Source of the DNA: JBBRWO01 sp964388455 | GTDB lineage: Bacteria > Actinomycetota > Coriobacteriia > Anaerosomatales > JAAXUF01 | Assembly: GCA_964388455.1 (NCBI GenBank) | Contig: CAYMAN010000021.1 | Location: 1 to 37,235 of the forward strand | Direction: 5' to 3' | DNA length: 37,235 nt | Shown here: one piece after another, positions 16,198 through 23,602 of the stretch | How the letters are laid out: every line of letters starts with the position of its first letter | Numbering within the stretch: position 1 is the stretch's first letter | Notes under the pieces: model-generated | What the model was told of the DNA's origin: nothing | The model's input: only the letters and a program-made list of their open reading frames with translations | The model's database searches: none | Position numbers and translations under genes: made by a program

Positions 16198-19100
16198 ATG
16201 CAAAACGCAATCACACGCTGGCTAGTGGCCGCGGCACTCTTCACGGCACTGGTTCTGACGCTTGCATCTGATGCCGGTTCGCTGGTAACCGCACCTGGTG
16301 GGACCCACCGGAGAGTAGCGGCTGCCGAAACCGAACCAGTTGCCGGCCAAACCCCTACGGCGGACGTCAGCACTGCGGTCGCGACCAGCGGTGAAGCCGC
16401 GATTGAATCCCTGGGTTCGCGTCTCCCCGCAGTGGCTCGCAGCTACGGCTGGAGTGCGGAGGAGTTCGCTGACACGCTGCGTTCCGATTCCACGTTGCAC
16501 CTCGCTGCGGACGACAAGCTCTTCTATATTGAGCCGTCAATCGATTCTGCCACTGCGTCAGCGACGGCTCTCGCCGAGGCCGCAGCACCTGAGGCCACGG
16601 CACCCTTTCCGCTGGCCGATACCTTCAAGCTGCATAGTATGCCTAGCGCCAAGCTGACCATCTTGCTGGACTTCGACGGCGAAACCATGTCGAACAACGG
16701 CTGGACCGCGGGAACCATCGTCGCACCCGCATGGAGTATCGACGGCACGGCCAACCCAGGGTTCAACGACACCGAGAGGGCCGCGATCCAGGACATCTGG
16801 CGCCAAGTGGCGGAGGACTTCGCGCCCTTTAACGTGGACGTCACGACTGAGTTCACGAGCGAAGCCGCGATAACGCGCACGGCTGCAAGTGACCTGAACT
16901 ACGGAACCCGTGTTCTGGTGAGTCCGATCAGCAGCTACTTTGGTAGTTACGGTGGGATTGCCTATCTTGGCGTGTTCGCGATGTACACCGACTACTACAA
17001 GCCGGCGCTGGTGTTTCCGGAGATGCTCGGGAACGGCAGCAAGAACATCGCCGAGGCCGCCACGCACGAGGCCGGTCACAATCTGGGTCTGCGTCACGAC
17101 GGCACGGTCACGCCGGCATCGGAATACTACAGCGGCAGCGGAACTGGGGAGACAGGATGGGCGCCCATCATGGGCGTCGGGTATTACCGGAATCTCACGC
17201 AGTGGAGTAAGGGCGAGTATCCGAGCGCCACGCGCAAGGAAGACGACCTGGCCATCGTGAAGGGTTACCTCGGCTACCGCGCTGACGATGCTGGCGACGC
17301 CACGGCGACCGCGACACCATTACCGTTGTCCATGACGGTATCCGCTTCGGGACTGGTCGGTGCCTCCACCGATGTCGACATCTACCGCTTCGCGGCCGGT
17401 GCCGGTACTACGAGCATCACGGTGAGTCCGGCGGCGCTCGGCCCCAACCTCGACGTCTACGCCGAGATCCAGCAGGCCGATGGCACGGTGGTCGCCTCCA
17501 GCAACCCGTCCACGCTCCTTTCGGCCTCGTTGTCGACGTCGCTGTCTGCGGGCACGTACTACCTGACCGTCCGCGGGACGGGCAAGCTGACCCCGCTCGA
17601 CGTCGGCGGCTACTCGAACTACGCGAGCATCGGCGCATACACGGTTTCGGGTACCGTGCCCGGCGCCCTTCCCGTGACCACAGCCACTCCGGAGTCGATT
17701 GGTGCCTTCACCGATTGGTCTTCAAGCGATGTCACCATCTCACTCGTCGCAACGGAGCCGGTCTTCGGGGTGGCCTGGACGCGCTACAGCAGCAACGGCG
17801 CGCCTGCCGAGTTCTACTCCGGCGCACCGGTCGCGATCTCCACACCGGGAACATCGACGTTCGCCTACTGGTCCCAGAGCAACTCCGGGCTCACCGAGGA
17901 GACGCAGACCGTCACCGTGCGCGTCGATAAGGCGATGCCGCTGACGACGACGCCCGGCCTTAAGGCCGAGTACGCCCCGGACGGCAGCAGCGTGATCTCG
18001 CTCGTCGCCTCAGACGCGCTCTCCGGCGTCGCAAGCACCCGTTGGCGTCTGGGGACCAGCGGCAGCTACACGGACGGCTCAACCGTGCCGGTACCGTCGT
18101 CCTCGGCGGTCTACACCCTGCAGTACTACTCGACAGACGTCGCCGGCAACGTCGAGGATCCGCAGAGCACGACGTTCACCGTCTACGACGTCACCCCGCC
18201 CGAGACGACCGCCACAGTCACGCCGGCAGCCGCACTCACCCGCTGGGTCTCATCGGACACGACCGTCACGCTCACCGCCACCGACGCCTACCCCGGAGTC
18301 GCCTGGACGCGCTACAGCCTCGATCGCGCCGCCGAGCAGAACTACTCGGCCCCGATCGTGATCAGGAAGAGCGGGCTGGCCACGATCACGTTCCGCTCGC
18401 AGGACTCCTCCGGCAACACCGAGACGTTGCAGGAGGTGACTCTGCACGTAGACAAGACGGCGCCCCTGACCACCGCGCTCGACCTCGCATCCGGCTACGC
18501 GAGGAACTCGGGCGCGAAGATCACACTCAAGGCGACCGATGCTCACTCCGGAGTCGCAAGCACCCGTTGGCGTCTGGGGACCAGCGGCAGCTACACGGAC
18601 GGCTCAACCGTGCCGGTACCGTCGTCCTCGGCGGTCTACACCCTGCAGTACTACTCGACAGACGTCGCCGGCAACGTCGAGGATCCGCAGAGCACGACGT
18701 TCACCGTCTACGACGTCACCCCGCCCGAGACGACCGCCACAGTCACGCCGGCAGCCGCACTCACCCGCTGGGTCTCATCGGACACGACCGTCACGCTCAC
18801 CGCCACCGACGCCTACCCCGGAGTCGCCTGGACGCGCTACAGCCTCGATCGCGCCGCCGAGCAGAACTACTCGGCCCCGATCGTGATCAGGAAGAGCGGG
18901 CTGGCCACGATCACGTTCCGCTCGCAGGACTCCTCCGGCAACACCGAGACGTTGCAGGAGGTGACTCTGCACGTAGACAAGACGGCGCCCCTGACCACCG
19001 CGCTCGACCTCGCATCCGGCTACGCGAGGAACTCGGGCGCGAAGATCACACTCAAGGCGACCGATGCTCACTCCGGAGTCGCAAGCACCCGTTGGCGTCT

Positions 19101-20226
19101 GGGGACCAGCGGCGCATTCAGCAGCGGCTCAACCGTGCCGGTTCCGTCGGCCGTCGGCTCATACACGATGCAGTACTTCTCGGCGGACGCGGTCGGTAAC
19201 TCCGAGAGTGTGCGGACTGTGAAGTTCGTGGTGAGCCCCATCCCCGTGACGCGGGTCGCGGGCGCGGACCGCTACGAAACCGCGGTGCAACTCGCGCGTG
19301 AAGGCTGGGATCCCGGCGGCGACGAGGCGTGGACCGGCGTGAAGCACATCCTTGTCGCGAACGGTGAGCCGGGCGCCGAGGCTGATCCAATCGGTGCCGC
19401 AGGGCTCGCGGGTGCCTACGGTGCCCCGGTGCTGCTCACGCAAGGCTCGCGTGTGCCCGGCTCGACCAAGGCCGCCATCTTGGAGATCGCGACGGCGAAT
19501 CCCGGTGTGCGGGTGCACCTGATAGGCGGCACAGCGGTGGTTCCGGACGCACGCTGGAACGACATCAAGGCGATCAAGGGCGTCAGTCAGATCAAGGACC
19601 GCGTGTACGGCCCAAATCGCTACGCGACCTCGGCGGCCGTTGCCCGCGCGATCGTCTCGCACCGCGGTAAGCCGCAGGTGCAGGGCGTGCTGATCGTGGC
19701 AGTCGACGACTCCGCGGCGTTCTTCGACGCGCTCGCAGCGTCGCCCATCGCGTACGCCCGCACCATGCCGATGATCGGCGTGAAGAAGTCGAAGCTCGAG
19801 CCCTCGGCGATGAAGGTGCTGTCCAACGAGCTCGCAGGCAAGCCGATCTACTTCGTGAACTCGGATGCCTTCGTGACACGGCGCGTGAAGGTGGCGATCG
19901 CCGGCGCGTCGTCGACGACCATCGCGACCTCCTCGGACCGCTACACCGCGGCGACCCAGATCGCGCAGTCGGCCGTATCGCGAGGCTGGTTGTCTCGCGC
20001 CGACATCGGACTTGCGGCCAAGCTACCGGACGCGCTCACCGGCGGCACCTACATCGGACTGCGCGGCGGCGTGCTGCTGTTCACGAGCCCGTCGGGCGCC
20101 CTCGCGCCGGTCACGAAGTCGTACATCGCCACGCACAAGGCTGAGGTCGCGCACGGCTGGGTCATCGGCGGCACGGCTGCCGTCCCCGCCGCTCAGGAGA
20201 CCAGCTTCCGCAACCTGTTGCAGTAA
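16198..20226 (+). CDS. Cell-wall-anchored metzincin metalloprotease with Ig-like repeats and CWB2
   Basis: This is a 1342-residue exported protein. After the signal peptide and a propeptide-like region (to about residue 150), the protease domain carries the full metzincin zinc motif H290-E-A-G-H294-N-L-G-L-R-H300, with a likely Met-turn in PIMGVGYY. Residues about 363-487 are a PPC-like beta domain. Residues about 490-1010 are repeated Ig-like/OmpL47-type domains (T-x-T-D-x-x-SGV, Y-S-x-D-x-AGN). Two successive 175-residue blocks (611-785 and 786-960) are identical. Residues 1017-1342 are three CWB2 repeats. The design suggests a protease held out from the wall on a stalk of adjustable length. 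The substrate is unknown. Confidence 0.9.
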   Translation: MQNAITRWLVAAALFTALVLTLASDAGSLVTAPGGTHRRVAAAETEPVAGQTPTADVSTAVATSGEAAIESLGSRLPAVARSYGWSAEEFADTLRSDSTLHLAADDKLFYIEPSIDSATASATALAEAAAPEATAPFPLADTFKLHSMPSAKLTILLDFDGETMSNNGWTAGTIVAPAWSIDGTANPGFNDTERAAIQDIWRQVAEDFAPFNVDVTTEFTSEAAITRTAASDLNYGTRVLVSPISSYFGSYGGIAYLGVFAMYTDYYKPALVFPEMLGNGSKNIAEAATHEAGHNLGLRHDGTVTPASEYYSGSGTGETGWAPIMGVGYYRNLTQWSKGEYPSATRKEDDLAIVKGYLGYRADDAGDATATATPLPLSMTVSASGLVGASTDVDIYRFAAGAGTTSITVSPAALGPNLDVYAEIQQADGTVVASSNPSTLLSASLSTSLSAGTYYLTVRGTGKLTPLDVGGYSNYASIGAYTVSGTVPGALPVTTATPESIGAFTDWSSSDVTISLVATEPVFGVAWTRYSSNGAPAEFYSGAPVAISTPGTSTFAYWSQSNSGLTEETQTVTVRVDKAMPLTTTPGLKAEYAPDGSSVISLVASDALSGVASTRWRLGTSGSYTDGSTVPVPSSSAVYTLQYYSTDVAGNVEDPQSTTFTVYDVTPPETTATVTPAAALTRWVSSDTTVTLTATDAYPGVAWTRYSLDRAAEQNYSAPIVIRKSGLATITFRSQDSSGNTETLQEVTLHVDKTAPLTTALDLASGYARNSGAKITLKATDAHSGVASTRWRLGTSGSYTDGSTVPVPSSSAVYTLQYYSTDVAGNVEDPQSTTFTVYDVTPPETTATVTPAAALTRWVSSDTTVTLTATDAYPGVAWTRYSLDRAAEQNYSAPIVIRKSGLATITFRSQDSSGNTETLQEVTLHVDKTAPLTTALDLASGYARNSGAKITLKATDAHSGVASTRWRLGTSGAFSSGSTVPVPSAVGSYTMQYFSADAVGNSESVRTVKFVVSPIPVTRVAGADRYETAVQLAREGWDPGGDEAWTGVKHILVANGEPGAEADPIGAAGLAGAYGAPVLLTQGSRVPGSTKAAILEIATANPGVRVHLIGGTAVVPDARWNDIKAIKGVSQIKDRVYGPNRYATSAAVARAIVSHRGKPQVQGVLIVAVDDSAAFFDALAASPIAYARTMPMIGVKKSKLEPSAMKVLSNELAGKPIYFVNSDAFVTRRVKVAIAGASSTTIATSSDRYTAATQIAQSAVSRGWLSRADIGLAAKLPDALTGGTYIGLRGGVLLFTSPSGALAPVTKSYIATHKAEVAHGWVIGGTAAVPAAQETSFRNLLQ
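18028..19113 (+). repeat. 525-bp tandem direct duplication inside the protease gene
   Basis: Bases 18028-18552 are repeated at 18553-19077, and the first 36 bases appear a third time at 19078-19113 before the sequence diverges. I see no differences between the two copies, silent positions included. The period is a multiple of three (175 codons), so frame is kept. Each unit encodes two Ig-like domains. Confidence 0.95.
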
Positions 20227-20319
20227 CAGTTTCGCCCGGCCGGGCCTTGGCCACTTTGTGCTGCTCACGCCTGACCCCTGCGGTAGACTCGAACCATCGA
20301 TTCGACCGAGGGGACCCGC

Positions 20320-20784
20320 GTGGAGCACATCGACGAGACCTACATGCGCATCGCGCTGGACGAGGCACGCTACGCCGGCGAGATCGGCGAGGTTCCCATC
20401 GGCGCGGTCGTCGTCTGCGACGGAGCCGTTATCGCCCGCGGTCACAACCGCCGAGAGATCGACCACGATCCCGCCGGTCACGCGGAGTTCTTGGCCCTGC
20501 GCGAGGCTGCCGCAAAGCTCGGCCGCTGGCGTCTCTCGGACTGCACGGTGTATGTGACGCTCGAGCCGTGCCCCATGTGTGCGGGCCTCATGCACCAGGC
20601 GCGCGTCGCCCGCTGTGTGTTCGCGGCGCACGACCCCAAGGCCGGGGCGCTCGGCACGCTCTACGATCTCAGCTCCGATGAGCGCCTCAACCATCGCTTC
20701 GAGGTCAGTTCGGGAATACTCGCCGAGGAGGCCGGCGCACTTCTGCGCGACTTCTTCCGCCGACTCAGGGAGGACCGTTCGTGA
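20320..20784 (+). CDS. tadA: tRNA-specific adenosine deaminase
   Basis: TadA converts A34 of tRNA-Arg(ACG) to inosine; that tRNA is encoded at 9719. The 154-residue length is normal. The zinc deaminase signature is complete: H54-A-E56 with the catalytic Glu, and P83-C84-P-M-C87. The N-terminal region (ALDEARYAG, then GEVPIGAVVV) is typical of TadA rather than of cytidine or guanine deaminases. The start is GTG at 20320 after GAGGGGA; an ATG eight codons later is the alternative. Its stop overlaps the start of the DUF2207 gene (GTGA), so the two are probably translated together. Confidence 0.96.
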   Translation: MEHIDETYMRIALDEARYAGEIGEVPIGAVVVCDGAVIARGHNRREIDHDPAGHAEFLALREAAAKLGRWRLSDCTVYVTLEPCPMCAGLMHQARVARCVFAAHDPKAGALGTLYDLSSDERLNHRFEVSSGILAEEAGALLRDFFRRLREDRS

Positions 20785-22700
20785 GGAAGACAGCTCACCA
20801 GCCGGACTGCATCGGCCCGACGCGGACTCGCGCCTCGCATCGCGCCTCGGCACGCGTCGCCACCCTCGCTCTCGCCGTCGCTCTCGTGCTCGCACTTGCG
20901 CTCCCGGGCATCGCGCTCGCCAAGGAGTACACCACCGGGCCGGTCGGCATCACCGCGACGGTGGCCGACAACGGCGACATGCGCGTTGTCGAGCAGCGCA
21001 CGTTCTCCTTCGACGGCGACTTCACCTTCGTGTACTGGTCGATTCCCAAGGCCGGCAGCGAGGGCATCGAGAACATCACCGTCGCGCAGATGACGGATGG
21101 CTCGCAGCAGCAGCCGTACACGCTCACCACCGACCCTAACGCGACTGAGACGCGCCCGCCCGGCACCTTCCTGGTGACCGACGTCGGCGACGCCGTCGAG
21201 ATCCGCGTCTTCCACCGCACCGCTGACTCCGATGCCACGTGGGTCCTGCAGTACGACGCCCTCGGCGTGGCCAAGCGCTACACGGACACCGGCGAGCTCT
21301 ACTGGAAGTTCATCGGGCCGGATTGGGAAGTCCCCGTCTCCGACGTCACCGTCGAGATCTCTCCACCCGCGCCGCTCACCAAGGGCGAAGTGAAGGCGTG
21401 GGCCCACGGACCGCTGACCGGCAACATCGCAATCCTCGATGGCGGCATCGTGACCCTCGATGTCGCAGACGTCCCGGCCCAGACGTTCGTCGAGGCGCGC
21501 GTGCTCTATCCGGCCGAGGCGCTCATGGCCGCGCCCGAGATCGCGCAGGCACGCAAGCAGAGCGTGCTCGACGAGGAGGGCGCGCTCGCCGACGAGGCCA
21601 ACGCCCAGCGCACCAAGGCCCGCTTCCTGGTGTGGGGGTCCATGGGCGCCAGCATCGCTCTGTCGTTGGCTGCGCTCGCCTTCGCCGTCTGGGCGTTCTT
21701 CAAGCATGGCCGTGAGCACAAGACGCAGTTTCCCGGAGGCTACTTCCGAGAAGACCCGCGCCCGGATCTGCCCCCTGCCGTCGTCGGAGCGCTGTGGCGC
21801 TTCGGCAAGGTGGCTGACGCGGACGTCGCAGCGACCCTCATGGACCTCGCCGACAAGGGCGTCATCACGATGCAGCCCAAACTGGTGAGCAAGCCCGGCT
21901 TTCTCGGCATCGGGGGGAGCGACACGCAGAGCTACGAGTTGCGGCTCAACGAGGACCGCACCGCAAGCCTCGGCGCAGTCGACGCGACTCTGGTCGATAT
22001 CCTCTTCCGGCACGTCAGCACCACCGGCACGCTCGACCTCGAGGAGCTCAAGGCGTACGCGAAGGTGAGCCCCAAGGCGTTCTCGGACAGAATGACCGGA
22101 TGGAAGACCGAGGCGTCCGCAGCTGCCGACAGCCTGGGCATGTTCGAGGTCTCGGGCAGCTCGTGGCAGGTAGGAATGTGGGTGCTCGCCGTCGCGGTGT
22201 TCGGGATGACATTCTTCGCGGCCTCGTTCGCCGAGAGCTTCTGGCCGCTTCTGGTCGGCGTGCCGACCGCCGGGATCATCGCGGTGATCGCCACCTTCAT
22301 GACGCGTCGCACCAAAGAAGGCAACGAGCTCTACGCGCAGTACAAGGGCCTCCACGACTTTCTCCGCGATTTCTCGCGTCTGAACGAAGTGCCGCCTGCG
22401 TCGGTCGTCCTTTGGAACCGCTTCCTGGTTCTCGCCGTCGTCTTCGGCATCGCCGAGGAAGTGATCGCGCAGCTCCGCGTCAAGATTCCCGAGGTGGTCG
22501 AGAACCCGGGCTTCCAAACCACGTATTGGTGGGTCTATGCCGGCGCGCATGGATCCTCGCCGGTCTCGTCACTCCAGTCCGGATTCGCTTCTGCCTCGCA
22601 GGTCGCCACCAGCGCGATGTCGTCGTCCTCGGGTGGCGGTGGCGGCTTTTCCGGCGGCGGTGGCGGTGGCGGTGGTGGTGGCGGCGGTGGCGCCGGGTAG
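20781..22700 (+). CDS. DUF2207 membrane protein
   Basis: This 639-residue protein of the DUF2207 family is found in many bacteria and has no settled function. It has a signal peptide (to about residue 47), a large extracytoplasmic beta-rich domain (TTGPVGITATVADNGDM, ISPPAPLTKGEVKAW), a membrane span near 286-310, a cytoplasmic winged-helix-like segment rich in charged residues, two closely spaced spans near 466-510, a further hydrophobic stretch near 545-560 and a Gly-rich C-terminal tail (SSGGGGGFSGGG, then poly-Gly). The tail is a usual family feature, not a sequencing artefact. The GTG start overlaps the tadA stop by four bases. Confidence 0.9.
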   Translation: MRKTAHQPDCIGPTRTRASHRASARVATLALAVALVLALALPGIALAKEYTTGPVGITATVADNGDMRVVEQRTFSFDGDFTFVYWSIPKAGSEGIENITVAQMTDGSQQQPYTLTTDPNATETRPPGTFLVTDVGDAVEIRVFHRTADSDATWVLQYDALGVAKRYTDTGELYWKFIGPDWEVPVSDVTVEISPPAPLTKGEVKAWAHGPLTGNIAILDGGIVTLDVADVPAQTFVEARVLYPAEALMAAPEIAQARKQSVLDEEGALADEANAQRTKARFLVWGSMGASIALSLAALAFAVWAFFKHGREHKTQFPGGYFREDPRPDLPPAVVGALWRFGKVADADVAATLMDLADKGVITMQPKLVSKPGFLGIGGSDTQSYELRLNEDRTASLGAVDATLVDILFRHVSTTGTLDLEELKAYAKVSPKAFSDRMTGWKTEASAAADSLGMFEVSGSSWQVGMWVLAVAVFGMTFFAASFAESFWPLLVGVPTAGIIAVIATFMTRRTKEGNELYAQYKGLHDFLRDFSRLNEVPPASVVLWNRFLVLAVVFGIAEEVIAQLRVKIPEVVENPGFQTTYWWVYAGAHGSSPVSSLQSGFASASQVATSAMSSSSGGGGGFSGGGGGGGGGGGGGAG

Positions 22701-22712
22701 TCGCCACAGCCC

Positions 22713-22732
22713 TGATTCCGTGACCGGAATCA
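22713..22732. repeat. Perfect inverted repeat after the DUF2207 gene
   Basis: TGATTCCG-tgac-CGGAATCA forms an 8-bp perfect stem 13 bases after the stop codon. There is no T-run. It could be a weak terminator or an operator for the next gene. Confidence 0.5.
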
Positions 22733-22842
22733 CGAAACCGCATCTCACGGGTTGTTGGCGCCGTTAAGGTTGCCGATGATGTAGCTATGGCGCAGGCGGC
22801 TCGCGAACCGCCAACCGACAGTGTTCTTGGAGGAAACGGCCG

Positions 22843-23325
22843 ATGCATAGGTTCACACAGGTTTCGATCGCAGCCCTTGCGGGACTGCTCAGTGCGCCCA
22901 TGCCGGCGATGGCAGCTGGCAGCGCCTCCCTGGGTGTGACGACCAGCTTGCTGCATCTCGGTGCGAGTCTGCTCGGGCTCGTCGTCGCCGTGGTGCTGCT
23001 CATCGAGGCGCTCGCCATGCGACGTGTCGCACTGGGCGGTGCGATCGCCGAGAAGATGAGCTACGTCATCCTCTCAATCGTCTGCCTCGCGGCTTCCGCA
23101 CTGGCACGGTGGACCGGCAACTTCGTCACGGGCGTCACGCTTGAGCAGACGCAACTTGCCAGCGAGTTCCTGGTGATCGTCGCGATGGCGCTACTTACTG
23201 CATACTTCTTCAGCGTCCGGGCGGCGATGCAGGCCTATTTGAAGGTCATAACCTCGTCTGACCCCTTGCCGCATCCCAAGGCCGATGACGTGGTTGTCGC
23301 AGATAAGGATCAGCCGGGTGCCTAA
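22843..23325 (+). CDS. Small membrane protein of unknown function
   Basis: I do not recognise this 160-residue protein. It has a signal-like N-terminal segment (AALAGLLSAPMPAMAAG) and three more hydrophobic stretches (about residues 38-58 LHLGASLLGLVVAVVLLIEA, 70-90 and 108-125), so three or four membrane spans, and a charged C-terminal tail (about 138-160) that should face the cytoplasm. A GGAGGAA ribosome site lies upstream of the ATG. Its stop overlaps the next small gene by eight bases, so the two form a unit. The codon use matches the neighbours. Confidence 0.8.
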   Translation: MHRFTQVSIAALAGLLSAPMPAMAAGSASLGVTTSLLHLGASLLGLVVAVVLLIEALAMRRVALGGAIAEKMSYVILSIVCLAASALARWTGNFVTGVTLEQTQLASEFLVIVAMALLTAYFFSVRAAMQAYLKVITSSDPLPHPKADDVVVADKDQPGA

Positions 23326-23548
23326 CGTCCTTGCAGAACGCATCGAGGAGACGCTCCGGCCAGTCATCGGCACGGTGCTGGCGAGCGTCTCCGTAGACAT
23401 GGAAACGCGCAGAATCGGCAAGAGTCCCGACTCGGTCGACCGCGGCGATCTCGTCGAAATCTCTGACAACCTGGTCGTGGCCCTGCGACTCGTGGTCGGT
23501 CAGGAGATGGCCGAGGCGGCCGCGCGCAAAGTGCTCGATCTGGCGTAG
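23318..23548 (+). CDS. Small soluble protein of unknown function
   Basis: This 76-residue protein has a predicted helix-strand-helix content and no signal peptide or membrane span. I do not recognise a family. I chose the GTG at 23318, after AAGGAT, because this gives the short overlap with the membrane-protein gene usual for coupled genes; the open frame extends 33 bases further upstream inside that gene. It converges on ligD with a 54-base gap. Confidence 0.6.
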   Translation: MPNVLAERIEETLRPVIGTVLASVSVDMETRRIGKSPDSVDRGDLVEISDNLVVALRLVVGQEMAEAAARKVLDLA

Positions 23549-23602
23549 CGCGGCATCGGGCGTCCTGACAGCAGGGCAGTGAGCTCGACGGCATCCGCAT
23601 CC

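Noticed and set aside
18028..19113. Regular repeat that might suggest a CRISPR array.
   Set aside because: The units are 525 bp, adjacent and coding, with no spacers. I saw no CRISPR-like array elsewhere in the window.
18042..19199. A 385-codon plus-strand frame inside the protease gene with internal repeats.
   Set aside because: The repeats come from the 525-bp duplication read out of frame; the real frame encodes Ig-like domains.
20661..22550. A 629-codon open frame on the minus strand opposite the DUF2207 gene.
   Set aside because: It is the mirror of a strongly GC-biased real gene; its product is Arg/Asp/Gly-rich with no domain, while the plus strand encodes a known family.
22640..22700. 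GGC/GGT-rich run that looks like a simple repeat or assembly artefact.
   Set aside because: It encodes the Gly-rich tail that is normal for DUF2207 proteins.
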